Positions 47,842 through 56,554 of a DNA stretch of 64,000 bases are shown here, piece by piece (position 1 is the stretch's first letter; each line of letters begins with the position of its first letter). Both the position numbers and the translations under genes were made by a program. The notes under the pieces are model-generated. The model made no database searches. It was not told the DNA's origin and saw only the letters and a program-made list of their open reading frames with translations. Source of the DNA: CAYVVT01 sp964454335. GTDB taxonomy: Bacteria; Fidelibacterota; UBA8477; JABMPR01. The stretch lies in NCBI GenBank assembly GCA_964454335.1, contig CAYVVT010000010.1:32645-96644 (forward strand), read 5' to 3'.

Positions 47842-48413
47842 AGTACCAGCAGGCTCCTCTTCGAGAATGGTTCCGATTCGTACTTTGGCCGCACCTGGTT
47901 CCAGAAAGCCATCAGGTTCAACTGTTCGGTGAGACCTGGCAGGTCAACCGCATCCATGAAAGCTGATACTCGGAGAAAATATCGCAGGTCTTCGTCCAGA
48001 TCATCGAGGTCGCAGAGTACGGCGCTCTGGATCCCGACCCATCTTCGTTTGGCTGTCTCAAAATCATAGACGTTCCGGGTTTCATCGTCCTCACTGCGGT
48101 GTATGCGGTAGCTGTCATCCAGCAGCGAATAGCGAAAATGATGTTCCCAGGTCCCCAGCGCGATGACCGAGTCGGTCTCCTGTTCAACCAGGTCAACCTC
48201 GAAATGCAGGGTCAGGGTGTCACCGGATTGGAGCATGGTTTCCAGGTCTTCGGTAAAGCTATCCAGGAGATTGGCAGACAGAACCACGGCTGTACCCTGA
48301 ACCTCCAGCTGAACGTTATCAAAGCGGGGATCTGTACCCGCAACATTGGATAACAGCAGCTGTGAGAGTGCCAGCACAGTGACACTGATCTTATCTGCTA
48401 GGAATTGGAACAC
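47838..48413 (-). CDS. DUF4390 family protein
   Basis: 191 residues from a GTG. A hydrophobic N-terminus (probable signal/anchor, residues 8-24) leads to a beta-rich periplasmic domain (FDNVQLEVQGTAVVLSANL; TLTLHFEVDLVEQE; DFETAKRRWVG) typical of DUF4390. The family is commonly found directly next to NtrY/NtrX-like genes, as here, and may feed envelope signals to the kinase; this is inference. The SD is weak, so the exact start is uncertain. Confidence 0.75.
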   Translation of the reverse strand: MFQFLADKISVTVLALSQLLLSNVAGTDPRFDNVQLEVQGTAVVLSANLLDSFTEDLETMLQSGDTLTLHFEVDLVEQETDSVIALGTWEHHFRYSLLDDSYRIHRSEDDETRNVYDFETAKRRWVGIQSAVLCDLDDLDEDLRYFLRVSAFMDAVDLPGLTEQLNLMAFWNQVRPKYESEPFSKRSLLVL

Positions 48414-48817
48414 TTGTCTTTGGATTCCCTTTCACGGTGGTGTCTATACACATTCTGGAAATCGTTGTAACGTCAGCGTTGAATTCTTGTTCTGATCTGC
48501 TTCAGTTCCTTCCGCCGGTCACTTCAGGTAAATGCCTGAAGTCTTCACCGCGGAATCAGTCTTCAGACCCTGGGTGCTTCAGATATGGCATTCCCCCTTC
48601 TCAATGAATGAATATGGACGTGATCGACCCGGGTTGTCGTTCACCACGGTGATCACCTCATCTAACGTTCTGCATACAAAGATGGTCCAGCTATTGTTCA
48701 GAGCGTTGGATTGGAAATATCCGTAATGACATCGCGTACATACATGTCATTGTACATGATCAATGTCGTAAATGTTTACACGGACTTCCACCCCTGCTCT
48801 CCCCTAACGGCTGAATT
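48414..48817. other. Intergenic region, 404 bases
   Basis: Non-coding between the DUF4390 start and the end of the next minus-strand gene. Short TGTACATGA/TGTCATTG-type echoes occur at 48735-48775 but form no clear structure. The minus-strand promoter for the DUF4390-kinase-regulator unit should lie at its left end; no convincing boxes were picked. Confidence 0.5.
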
Positions 48818-49558
48818 CTATTTCACTACCTTCTTAACATTCTTCATACTGCCACGGACCTTGCCGCCCTCCAGGATCACACGGACCTTGTCGTCCTCAC
48901 TGTCGACGTTGATATCGCCCTTGACGACTGAGCCTTCTCCGACATAGATATCCAGGTAGTCCAGTTTTGTCCAGTTCGATTTGGAACGTGGGAGTACATT
49001 GATATCGCCATCAACGGTGGTACCCTCACGAAGTTTTATATCACCATTGAAAGTCGTGATATCCTGGTGGACACGGCCGCCGCTGATATCCACGTCACCG
49101 TTATGGGTTTTGATATCATCACCCACGATGGATCCCTTGTCCATATAGATATCACCGTTATGCGTTTCGATCTTGTTCTGGACCCGAACCTTGCGACCGA
49201 GGTCAATATCCCCATTATGGGTCGTGATCCCCACAACCTCATTGGAGCCCTTGATATCCACATCGCCATTTTGAGAGTCAATCTCACGGATATGCACATT
49301 CTCTCCAATTTCGATATCGCCATTCTGGGTATTGCAATCGCCTTTGATCACCGCTCCCTTACGGATGGTGAGATCCCCGTTGGAGGTTCTGATATCGCCA
49401 TCCACCGTAGCCTTGACGCCAATGGTGACATCACCATTGGTTCGTTTCAGTTCCCCCTTGTAATCCGAACCGTCGGGCAGGGTGAAATCGTCGTTCATGT
49501 CCTGGGCCATGAGACCCGCTGTGATCATGATAATACTGAGTAATATCCTGGATGTCAT
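48818..49558 (-). CDS. Polymer-forming-like secreted protein with eight NGD repeats
   Basis: 246 residues with a signal peptide (MTSRILLSIIMITAGLMAQ). Residues 35-200 are a ladder of about 17-19-residue turns, each carrying [ST]-x-NGD-[VIL]-x-[IL]: KRTNGDVTIG, TSNGDLTIR, TQNGDIEIG, SQNGDVDIK, THNGDIDLG, THNGDIYMD, THNGDVDIS, TFNGDIKLR. This suggests a right-handed beta helix like bactofilins or DUF4097/DUF2807-type adhesin cores, but exported. A strong GGAGG precedes the ATG at 49558. It lies just after the PDZ-barrel gene and may share its operon. Confidence 0.75.
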   Translation of the reverse strand: MTSRILLSIIMITAGLMAQDMNDDFTLPDGSDYKGELKRTNGDVTIGVKATVDGDIRTSNGDLTIRKGAVIKGDCNTQNGDIEIGENVHIREIDSQNGDVDIKGSNEVVGITTHNGDIDLGRKVRVQNKIETHNGDIYMDKGSIVGDDIKTHNGDVDISGGRVHQDITTFNGDIKLREGTTVDGDINVLPRSKSNWTKLDYLDIYVGEGSVVKGDINVDSEDDKVRVILEGGKVRGSMKNVKKVVK

Positions 49559-49641
49559 ACTTACCTCCCTGAAAACGGTAGATGCCGCTGTCTGCTTGGA
49601 CAACGGCATCTATTCATCTATTCAAAGCGTGCCAGACGAGT

Positions 49642-50952
49642 CTAGAATCCAAACCAGAGACCAACAGAAACGGTTGGTGCCTCAAGTGGGGTGTTTGGTG
49701 AACCTACCAGTTCATAATCATTGCCGAACTCGAGGTCTTCATTATTCACGCTTGTCTTCCAGCCGCTGCGGAGCGAGTAGCCATAGAGATAACCATACTC
49801 GAAGCGCAGACGCATCCAGTCGGTAAGTGCGAACATGGCCTCAACCCGGGGGTGCACCAGGAAGTAATTCTTGCTGATGGTAAGCGTATTGTTAGCTGTG
49901 GTCAGCAACTGCGTTCCTATGGAGACCGTGTCGGTTCCCGGCCAGTTGAAATCGCCTTCGGTCTGGGTGACATCAAGCTTCAGAGTTGAGCCACCGATAC
50001 CCATACCGAGTCCCACGGTAAGCTTCTGGATCGGAGAAACGCGTTTTTTCACAGAGAATGCCCCCAGGCCCGCGCGGAATCTGATATCACGTTCGATCTG
50101 AACATTGTTGGCCGGATTGAGTACGTTCACCTTGCTGGGCAGCTCGCCCCAGTTCCCGTAACCACCCAGGAACCAGCCATTGCCCACATGACCTTCACCG
50201 CCACCACCATGGAGCAGGATGCCCCAATCCTGGAAGGGGGTCTGGGTCAGACCCAGATCGTCCATGAGAACGGCCACGTCGGCGAAATCATCCTGGACAA
50301 TGATGGGCGTGTAACCGCCACCGCCACTGCCGACATCGTGTCCAAAGCGGTGTTTCTTCTTCTTACCGTCATCTTCCCAGTCCTCATCCCAGTCAAAATC
50401 CTCATCCATCTTCGCCTTCTTTTTCGGCGGAGCGAATGTAACCGTGGTTGAATCCATGGACTCGTCACGGAAGAAGACGATGCTGGCCTGGTCACCGAAA
50501 TGCTTGCTGCGGATCAAGCGTACCAGGTGATCCTCGTAAAGAACCTTCTTGCCGTCGAAGAACATGATGACATCATCCTCGATGATACCGGCACGTTCTG
50601 CGTTGCCATTGGTTACGGTCCCACTCACCAGCACACCGTGGCAATAGGGGTAGCGCATCTTGTATGCGTCTTCAAAATCCAGATTGTTCAGATAGACGCC
50701 CAGTTTGGGTTTATCGCCTTCATCGTCATCGTCGAAACTGATCTCGATCTTGTCATCCATGCCGATCTCGGCCATGGCTTCCTCAATATCCCGGGCTGCA
50801 TCTTTCAGCTCTTCCCCGATATCGTTGATCTCAACCTTGATGGATTCCTGAGCCATCGCAGGTGCACTCATCAGCATCATACCGCTGAAAAGTAGAACCG
50901 CGAATATGGTTATTAGGGTTGGGGCTGCTTCAGTACGAGTTCTCGTCTGCAT
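49642..50952 (-). CDS. PDZ-domain outer-membrane protein with acidic linker
   Basis: 436 residues from the ATG at 50952, which has GGGAGGA upstream; the longer frame adds unlikely sequence. Signal peptide at about 10-34 (ITIFAVLLFSGMMLMSAPAM). An acidic segment (ISFDDDDEGDK) precedes a PDZ-like domain (LGVYLNNLDFEDAY; GTVTNGNAERAGIIEDDVIM). A charged linker with DWDEDWEDDGKKKKHRFG comes next, then about 200 residues of barrel strands ending in VSVGLWFGF. PDZ followed by a barrel suggests binding of protein C-termini at the outer membrane. Function unknown. Confidence 0.78.
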   Translation of the reverse strand: MQTRTRTEAAPTLITIFAVLLFSGMMLMSAPAMAQESIKVEINDIGEELKDAARDIEEAMAEIGMDDKIEISFDDDDEGDKPKLGVYLNNLDFEDAYKMRYPYCHGVLVSGTVTNGNAERAGIIEDDVIMFFDGKKVLYEDHLVRLIRSKHFGDQASIVFFRDESMDSTTVTFAPPKKKAKMDEDFDWDEDWEDDGKKKKHRFGHDVGSGGGGYTPIIVQDDFADVAVLMDDLGLTQTPFQDWGILLHGGGGEGHVGNGWFLGGYGNWGELPSKVNVLNPANNVQIERDIRFRAGLGAFSVKKRVSPIQKLTVGLGMGIGGSTLKLDVTQTEGDFNWPGTDTVSIGTQLLTTANNTLTISKNYFLVHPRVEAMFALTDWMRLRFEYGYLYGYSLRSGWKTSVNNEDLEFGNDYELVGSPNTPLEAPTVSVGLWFGF

Positions 50953-51232
50953 CTTGGATTCCTCCCTGTTCATTTGATCAATTACTTTGTTACCCATTTC
51001 TGTCATCCTCCGGGCTATTGAGGTCAAGGGCTGTGCCAAGCTGGTTAATACGGCAGCTAAAGAATTGATCCTAAATGCTTTATGTGTGATTATTGTGATG
51101 GCAGATCCTGACTTCTGCCTGGAATATAGCATCATTATGATATAGCGCCATATCAATATGATATGAGCGTGAAAGGGTTATGGGATAAGGGTTAGAAGTA
51201 CCTCGGGGCTGATGTGAGGGGTCAGCGTCGGA

Positions 51233-51291
51233 GGTTGCTTCGTTACCGAGAGCTGCCGTGGGCAGCCCTCGCCGCCTCGCAATGACCGAGG
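51233..51291. repeat. Palindromic repeat, left of GIY-YIG gene
   Basis: Ends in CGCAATGACCGAGG (51278-51291), the exact complement of the start of the unit at 51667. The interior stem GAGAGCTGCC / GGCAGCCCTC forms a hairpin and the outer part GGTTGCTTCGTT matches the complement of AACGACAAAGCAACC of the right unit. Confidence 0.75.
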
Positions 51292-51374
51292 AGTGATGAA
51301 CGTTGATCAATCAAGAATCAGGAAATATCTTTACTGACCAATCAACCTGTCTATCACTAAACAATGGAGTTAAA

Positions 51375-51661
51375 ATGCGCAAGCCTGCTGTTTACATCAT
51401 GGCGAATAAAAACAATACCGTTCTATACACAGGTACAACACATGAGCTTGGCATACGCATATTTGATCATAAAAGGAAGAAACGGCCAAAATCTTTCACA
51501 GCCAGGTACAATGTCCACAAGCTTGTTTACTATCGGTTCTCACATCGATGAGCAAGGCCATCGCCGAAGAAAAAAGAATCAAGGGTGGCTCGCGAGCGAA
51601 GAAGATAGCCATGATCGAATCAATTAATCCGGATTGGCGAGATTTGAGCAACAACATGTGA
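51375..51661 (+). pseudogene. GIY-YIG endonuclease-like gene (UvrC/URI-type), frameshifted
   Basis: Starts at ATG 51375 behind GGAG. MRKPAVYIMANKNNTVLYTG is the GIY-YIG start (VYIM...LYTG) and FTARYNVHKLVYYRFS the family's middle block. The frame then hits TGA at about 51549. In another frame the expected C-terminus continues: MSKAIAEEKRIKGGSRAKKI followed by MIESINPDWRDLSNNM and a stop at 51659-51661. A 1-2 base indel near 51545 restores a full product of about 95 residues, so it is either a recent pseudogene or an assembly error. Inverted palindromic repeats flank it. Confidence 0.82.
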
Positions 51662-51666
51662 GTACC

Positions 51667-51725
51667 CCTCGGTCATTGCGCGGAGGTCATTATTACCGCC
51701 GGTAATAATGAACGACAAAGCAACC
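51667..51725. repeat. Palindromic repeat, right of GIY-YIG gene
   Basis: Begins with CCTCGGTCATTGCG (51667-51680), complement of the left unit's end. The interior stem ATTATTACC GCC GGTAATAAT forms a hairpin, and AACGACAAAGCAACC closes the unit. Same family as the left unit, opposite orientation. Confidence 0.75.
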
Positions 51726-51766
51726 CTAGTGGAAAACCACCAAACTCCAAACTCCCGATCCCCAAC

Positions 51767-52552
51767 TCATACTTCTCCTACAATACGTCTCAACAATTCA
51801 CTGAATTCCCCCTGCACCCGTTTGCCGGTGTCGATAACTTCCTGGTGCGAAAGTGGTTGGTCCAGAATACCGGCAGCATAGTTGGTGAGACAGGAGATGC
51901 CCAGGATGTCCATGCCCAGTTCATGGGCCGCCATGACCTCATGGACTGTGGACATGCCCACGGAGTCTGCTCCCAGATGACGCATCAGGCGGATCTCCGC
52001 CGGGGTTTCATAGGAAGGACCTGTGAGACCCACATAGGTTCCGGTCCGTAGTTGAATGTTGAGATCATTCCCTTTCTTCAGGGCCAGATCGATGAGTACT
52101 CTTGAGAAGGGCTCTGACGGTTCTCCGCGGTCTTCGAAAATGCTGCGTCCCGTGAGATTCAGCAGGCGGTCCAGCAGGATCAGATCGCCTGGGGGGTAGG
52201 CTTTGCGGATAGAGCCCGCCGCATTTGTGATGATAAGTGTTCGTGCACCAAGGGCATTCAACAATCGAATGGGGTATACCACCTGTTCCACGCTGTAACC
52301 TTCGTAGAAATGCACGCGCCCGGCATTGACCAGAACGGAGTTCCCCGCGATCTGCCCGCAGATGAGCTCCCCGGCATGCCCTTCAACGGTGGAAGGAGGG
52401 AACCCCGGAATATCCTGGAATGAGATCCGTTCCGGTGACTCCAACTCCGCCACGAATTGTCCCAGGCCCGATCCCAGCACAACCCCAGTATCAGCATTGA
52501 AGCTGCCGTGCTGACGGATCTCAGTGACAGCGGTCTGGATGTGTGAATTCAA
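51767..52552 (-). CDS. punA: Purine-nucleoside phosphorylase
   Basis: Phosphorolysis of (deoxy)guanosine and inosine to base and pentose-1-phosphate; purine salvage. 261 residues, trimeric class. GVVLGSGLGQF (phosphate site), HAGELICG, NAGRVHFYEGY, TNAAGSIR, SYETPAEIR and VGMSTVHEV are all family motifs. Starts with TTG at 52552: AAGGAAGGA lies 6 nt upstream and the frame begins only 3 nt after the rlmN stop, so it is cotranscribed with rlmN. Confidence 0.94.
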   Translation of the reverse strand: MNSHIQTAVTEIRQHGSFNADTGVVLGSGLGQFVAELESPERISFQDIPGFPPSTVEGHAGELICGQIAGNSVLVNAGRVHFYEGYSVEQVVYPIRLLNALGARTLIITNAAGSIRKAYPPGDLILLDRLLNLTGRSIFEDRGEPSEPFSRVLIDLALKKGNDLNIQLRTGTYVGLTGPSYETPAEIRLMRHLGADSVGMSTVHEVMAAHELGMDILGISCLTNYAAGILDQPLSHQEVIDTGKRVQGEFSELLRRIVGEV

Positions 52553-52555
52553 TTA

Positions 52556-53635
52556 TTATCCTTCCTTTTCGCTCAACCGGAGGGTGGAAAGCTGTCCGCA
52601 GGCCGCATCGATCTCGTTCCCCCGGCTCCAGCGCACGGTGATGGGAAATTTAGCATTCGACAGTTCTGCCAGGAAGGCTTCGATGACGCTGTCTTCCGGC
52701 CGGCTGTAGGTTCCGCCGATCTCATTATAGGGAATGACATTCACCTTGCAGAATACCTGCTGACCCAGTTTCACCAGGCGCCGGGCATCGGCGATAGTGT
52801 CGTTCAGACCTTTCAATAGGACATATTCAAAGGTCATCATATTGCTGGATCTTTCGGTATAGAATTGACAAGCCTTGATCAGCTCCCTGATGGGCCAGCG
52901 TTTGTTCAGAGGCATGATGGTGGTACGGACGGGATCGGTGGTGGCATTCAGGCTAACCGCCAGTTTGAAGCGATGTCCCTCTTCGGCGAATCGTCTGATC
53001 TGGGGGATCAGTCCGCTGGTGGAGATGGTGATGCGCCGGGCACCGTGCCCGAATCCCAGTTCATCGTGAAGGATGTAGGCCGACTTGAGGACCTCGTCAT
53101 AATTATGGAAGGGTTCGCCCATACCCATGTAGACGATATTGGTGATGGGTCGTTCGGAGTAGCGTCTCACATGCAGCATCTGCTCCAGGATCTCGCCACT
53201 GCTGAGGTTTCTCAGCAGACCCATTTTACCGGTAGCGCAGAAATCACAATCCAGGGCGCAGCCCACCTGGGAGGAGATACATACGGTGACCCGCTTCTCT
53301 TCCGGGATGAATACCGCTTCGACATGCCGGCCGTCGGGGTATCCCAACAGGAATTTCGCCGTGCCGCTGCTGGAGGTCTGGACATCCATCAGGTTGCCGA
53401 CATTCAAGGTGGCGCTTTCTTTCAGTTCTGAGATAAATCCTTTGGAGATGTTGGACATCTCATCAAAGTCCTGGACGCCTTTCTGCCAGATCCACTGGAA
53501 GAGTTGACGTCCTCGAAAAGCCTTATGGCCGAGGGTTTGTACCCAGGCTTCCATTTCTTCAAGACTGAAATCCTTCAGCCGCATTGCTTGGTCCACCATG
53601 CACGAAAATACACGGGAGTAGGAGGAGATAAACAT
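52556..53635 (-). CDS. rlmN: 23S rRNA (adenine-2503-C2)-methyltransferase RlmN
   Basis: Radical SAM enzyme that methylates A2503 of 23S rRNA and A37 of some tRNAs. 359 residues. Cluster motif C126-x3-C130-x2-C133 (CALDCDFC), substrate-bridging C119 region and the C-terminal AACGQ Cys are present; GMGEPFHN and ISTSGLIPQIRRF are conserved. The start may be 53635 (GGAAAG upstream) or the ATG at 53599; the N-terminus between is not conserved. Divergent from the trypsin-like gene over 68 bases. Confidence 0.95.
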   Translation of the reverse strand: MFISSYSRVFSCMVDQAMRLKDFSLEEMEAWVQTLGHKAFRGRQLFQWIWQKGVQDFDEMSNISKGFISELKESATLNVGNLMDVQTSSSGTAKFLLGYPDGRHVEAVFIPEEKRVTVCISSQVGCALDCDFCATGKMGLLRNLSSGEILEQMLHVRRYSERPITNIVYMGMGEPFHNYDEVLKSAYILHDELGFGHGARRITISTSGLIPQIRRFAEEGHRFKLAVSLNATTDPVRTTIMPLNKRWPIRELIKACQFYTERSSNMMTFEYVLLKGLNDTIADARRLVKLGQQVFCKVNVIPYNEIGGTYSRPEDSVIEAFLAELSNAKFPITVRWSRGNEIDAACGQLSTLRLSEKEG

Positions 53636-53703
53636 GTTCTTTCCGTTGTGGATCCTGAGCTATTTTTGGTCGGCAGATAACTGAGGGGGTTCATCGAGGT
53701 GTT

Positions 53704-54528
53704 ATGCAAAGAGTATTGATCCTGCCAGTCGTGATGTTGATCGTAAGCTGCAGCACTCCCCTGCCGGCACCACAAATTGCTCCTCCTGAGCGAGCGCTGG
53801 TTGAGATCACAGACCTTTTTCAGGCCGGACAGCAGCGTGTTCTGGAGTCATTGGGAAGTGATACGGCTCTGGCTGAAGTGTGGGAGAGCCGCCGCAATCA
53901 TGTGGTCCTGGTCCTGACAGAGATCCAGTGGGATGACGGTGAACGGGAGCAGGCCCAGCAAAGCGGGATCATCGTCGCGGGGGGACGCCTGGTGCTCACT
54001 GCAGGACATGGTTTTGTCATCGACGATGGTGAAGTATTGGAAATCAGGGTTCGCATCTCAACTGGGCGTGAATTCAGGATGCGGCTCCTGGCCTGGGAGC
54101 ATGATGAAGAGGCCCGGCCTGTGCATGACTGGGCTTTGCTGGAACCCGGGCAGGTCCTGCCCTATTCTGAGATCAGGCCGAAATCTGCATCTGCTGATCG
54201 GGAGCAACTGCTCCTCCTGGGATACCCAGGCGCTCTGGGCACTGATCCCGAAGGAGAGGTGGTCAGAATCCTGGAGATGACAAGTGGTAGCTTCCAGCCC
54301 CTGGGGATGATCTGCAGTCCGTCTCCCATGAATCGACACTCTCTCTTTCCCAGAGCGGGCACCATACCTCAACAGGGCATCAGTGGAGCGCCGGTGTTCG
54401 CCAGTAACGGCGAGCTTGTTGGGTTGTTCAGTTCCATCGGCCGTCGACGCACGATCGCCGGCTGGCATTACGTTTTTGGCATGGCTGACATCCCCAGGGA
54501 TGAAATCGAGGTAAGGTCATCCAAATAG
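53704..54528 (+). CDS. Trypsin-like serine protease lipoprotein
   Basis: 274 residues with lipobox IVSC (C16). Chymotrypsin fold with apparent triad H102 (TAGHGF), D142 (VHDWALLE) and S227 (QGISGAPVF, the G-x-S-G-x-P loop). No PDZ domain, so not a complete DegP/HtrA. Likely envelope quality control or processing of a specific substrate. The next gene downstream is tRNA-Phe at 54899, with 370 bases of repeat-filled DNA between. Confidence 0.85.
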   Translation: MQRVLILPVVMLIVSCSTPLPAPQIAPPERALVEITDLFQAGQQRVLESLGSDTALAEVWESRRNHVVLVLTEIQWDDGEREQAQQSGIIVAGGRLVLTAGHGFVIDDGEVLEIRVRISTGREFRMRLLAWEHDEEARPVHDWALLEPGQVLPYSEIRPKSASADREQLLLLGYPGALGTDPEGEVVRILEMTSGSFQPLGMICSPSPMNRHSLFPRAGTIPQQGISGAPVFASNGELVGLFSSIGRRRTIAGWHYVFGMADIPRDEIEVRSSK

Positions 54529-54631
54529 CTGTTGTGTGTGCATGAGCCGATTCTTATTATTGCGCGCTCTTTGAGGGGAACGATGACGGAATTACTCGTA
54601 ATTCCTGATTTCAGACTCATAATATTTTGTC

Positions 54632-54870
54632 TGGCCTGGCAGCTCCCGTCTACGTCCGCCTACGCTTTCAGCTACGGCGTGACTACGCCGGGCAGGCTCC
54701 TTCGCTCCCTGGAAACAGGAAGTTGCCACGACCAGATATAGTGGTCCGGCTTCGTCCTTTGGACTACGCCGCGACAGGCCAGGTAGCTTCCGCCTTCGTC
54801 CGCCCCCGCTTTCAGCTACGGCGCAACTTCGGCGGGACAGGCAGTCTCCTCCCTCGCTACCTGGAAGGGC
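54632..54870. repeat. Two direct copies of a GC-rich palindromic repeat
   Basis: Two units of about 90 bases (54632-54725 and 54776-54870) share CGTCCGCC, the block GCTTTCAGCTACGGCG and GGGCAGG/GGGACAGG in the same order and orientation. They fill the gap between the protease gene and tRNA-Phe. No gene is visible. Confidence 0.7.
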
Positions 54871-54898
54871 TTTGGAGACAGATATTTGATAGTTTAGT

Positions 54899-54971
54899 GG
54901 CCAGGTAGCTCAGTCGGTAGAGCAGGGGACTGAAAATCCCCGTGTCGGCGGTTCAATTCCGTCCCTGGCCA
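54899..54971 (+). tRNA. trnF: tRNA-Phe (anticodon GAA)
   Basis: 73 bases folding into a complete cloverleaf: acceptor GGCCAGG/CCTGGCC, D stem GCTC/GAGC, anticodon stem GGGGA/TCCCC with loop CTGAAAA (anticodon GAA), variable loop of 5, T stem GGCGG/CCGTC with loop TTCAATT, discriminator A. CCA is not encoded. Its 3' end borders the integrated element and is the likely attachment site. Confidence 0.98.
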
Positions 54972-55117
54972 CAAAGCTAAAGCCCTTGATTAACAACATG
55001 TTACAAGGGCTTTTCTTTTGACCGTAAATGTGCCGCATTGTGCATTAAAAACCCACCAAATGGTACAGATTCGTATCGGTTGAACACATTATTACGCACG
55101 CTTTCGGAAGAATAAGA
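54930..55117. other. Probable attachment site and element boundary
   Basis: A recombinase gene starts just beyond the tRNA-Phe 3' half and phage-type genes follow to the window end. In such integrations the core usually lies in the anticodon-to-3' part of the tRNA and is duplicated at the far end. No second copy of the tRNA 3' end was found up to 64000, so the other junction lies outside the window. Confidence 0.6.
54979..55018 (+). terminator. Intrinsic terminator of tRNA-Phe
   Basis: Stem AAAGCCCTTG (54979-54988) / CAAGGGCTTT (55004-55013) with an inner TAAC/GTTA pair, followed by TTTTCTTTT. It starts 8 nt after the tRNA. Confidence 0.88.
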
Positions 55118-56212
55118 TCACGCTACACTTCTCCATTCCTCTGAAACAGGCTCGCTAATTTGATCCGCAGTAGGAATCTTCTGCTCTAGGATCGTACTCA
55201 TATCCGAGTAATCAGACTGGAGTAAATCAACATAGTGCTGCTCGGTTACCTTCACAGATGAATGGCCTAAGAACTTGGACACCCGGTAAATGTCGACACC
55301 GGCCTGAATGAGCAAAGCCCCAGCTGTCTTCCTAAGGGTGTGCAGATTCGCATCTGAGATCTTGGCTTTAACGAAGAGTTTCCTGGACAAAGCCTGTGAC
55401 ACTGCGGAGTACGTATATGGGAAAGGTGCCCGCTCTTTCCTGCGTCTCTGCAAGATCTCACGGAGTGTGTCATTCAGGGGTATCAGTCGGCGCTTTCTAC
55501 CCTTCCCGACAATCTCGATGTGATCCCCATGAACTGAATCCCATGTGAAGCCACCTTCCTCGAGGATCTCTGAAGCACGAGCTCCGGTTTGTAGATAGAA
55601 AGTCACTAGATCCCAAGCACGTTGATCTTCCTTCTCAGCGATCTTTTCGTACAGGCGTTCGATTTCCACCTCTGAAAGGAAGCGAACAGGCTTGCTCTCC
55701 ACTTTGAGCATTTTGACCCCCAGAAATGGTGATTTGACCAGGTAATCCTGCTTCACAGCCCAAGAAAACAGCGCTTTCAAGTGCCGTAACTCTGTGTTCA
55801 TGGAAATTGGCTTTACTCGCTTGTCAACATCAGGGTTTTGCACTCGCCAGTCCTTGTAATCCTCAATAACTGTCGAGGTTACTGACTGCAAGGGTGTCTC
55901 TGGGCCGAGTCTATCCAGAAACGGTTTGAACACCTTCTCGTACCGTATGATAGTCTGCGGACTCCTGCCATCCATCTTTGCTGAATTCAGGAATCTGTTT
56001 GTACATGACTCTAGGGCAATTGATTCATCTGGCTTGGGCTTGATCCCATTCCGGATTTCGAACGCTTCATGTTCTAATCTCTCGACGGTCATTCGTGCTG
56101 TGGTTTTTGAAGTGTACAGGACCTTGGATTTCCTGGCCCCCTTGTAGTCAAGCCAATGGATACGGTAACCAGTGCGACCTCCCGAGGACTTGTATTTTTG
56201 GATGCTTGCCAT
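55118..56212 (-). CDS. int: Tyrosine recombinase (integrase)
   Basis: 364 residues. An N-terminal arm-binding-type beta domain (IQKYKSSGGRTGYRIHWLDY) precedes a core-binding SAM-like domain (85-170) and a catalytic domain with R212 (TGARASEI), H291-x-x-R294 (HTLRKTAG), H317 (LGHSSV) and Tyr327 (EQHY). It integrates the element at tRNA-Phe. The ATG at 56212 follows the xis stop by 1 nt. Transcribed toward the tRNA. Confidence 0.95.
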   Translation of the reverse strand: MASIQKYKSSGGRTGYRIHWLDYKGARKSKVLYTSKTTARMTVERLEHEAFEIRNGIKPKPDESIALESCTNRFLNSAKMDGRSPQTIIRYEKVFKPFLDRLGPETPLQSVTSTVIEDYKDWRVQNPDVDKRVKPISMNTELRHLKALFSWAVKQDYLVKSPFLGVKMLKVESKPVRFLSEVEIERLYEKIAEKEDQRAWDLVTFYLQTGARASEILEEGGFTWDSVHGDHIEIVGKGRKRRLIPLNDTLREILQRRRKERAPFPYTYSAVSQALSRKLFVKAKISDANLHTLRKTAGALLIQAGVDIYRVSKFLGHSSVKVTEQHYVDLLQSDYSDMSTILEQKIPTADQISEPVSEEWRSVA

Positions 56213-56213
56213 T

Positions 56214-56477
56214 CTATTCAATCTCCATATTGGTAATGTTATTTGTGTTAATGGCCGGGACGAGTTTGATAACCGAGGTTAGTGATGACTGTGCTATACG
56301 GACCGAACGTCCTATCTTGACGTGGTCTATGTCCCGGGCTTTGATCCGTGCTCTCCAGAACTCAACTGACATGGATGTCAGATGGGCGAGTTCATCGATG
56401 GTCATGTATTTCTCAGTTGGCGACCCACACTGCGTGCAATACTTGTGGGCACCGTTCGGTGTATGTGCTATTCCCAC
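56214..56477 (-). CDS. Excisionase-like HTH protein with zinc-ribbon-like N-terminus
   Basis: 87 residues from a GTG with AGGAGG 7 nt upstream. KYCTQCGSPTEKY gives a CxxC pair at the N-terminus, then a MerR/HTH_17-type winged helix (YMTIDELAHLTSMSVEFWRA; KIGRSVRIAQSSL). Directly precedes the integrase, the usual place for a recombination directionality factor. A perfect palindrome lies 47 nt upstream. Confidence 0.85.
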   Translation of the reverse strand: MGIAHTPNGAHKYCTQCGSPTEKYMTIDELAHLTSMSVEFWRARIKARDIDHVKIGRSVRIAQSSLTSVIKLVPAINTNNITNMEIE

Positions 56478-56523
56478 AGAACCCTCCTGGGGTTAAGGGG
56501 TTACGCTCTAGGGCGATTGCGGT

Positions 56524-56538
56524 ATGGTGTCTCACCAT
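56524..56538. promoter_or_regulatory. Candidate operator palindrome upstream of xis
   Basis: ATGGTG TCT CACCAT, perfect 6-base arms with a 3-base centre, in the 77-base space between the HTH gene end and the xis start. It could be an operator for one of the adjacent HTH proteins. No T run follows, so it is not an intrinsic terminator. Confidence 0.5.
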
Positions 56539-56554
56539 TCCTATTCTTATCAAA

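Noticed and set aside
52865..53431. 188-residue plus-strand frame opposite rlmN
   Set aside because: Antisense to a confident radical SAM gene; no motif or SD of its own.
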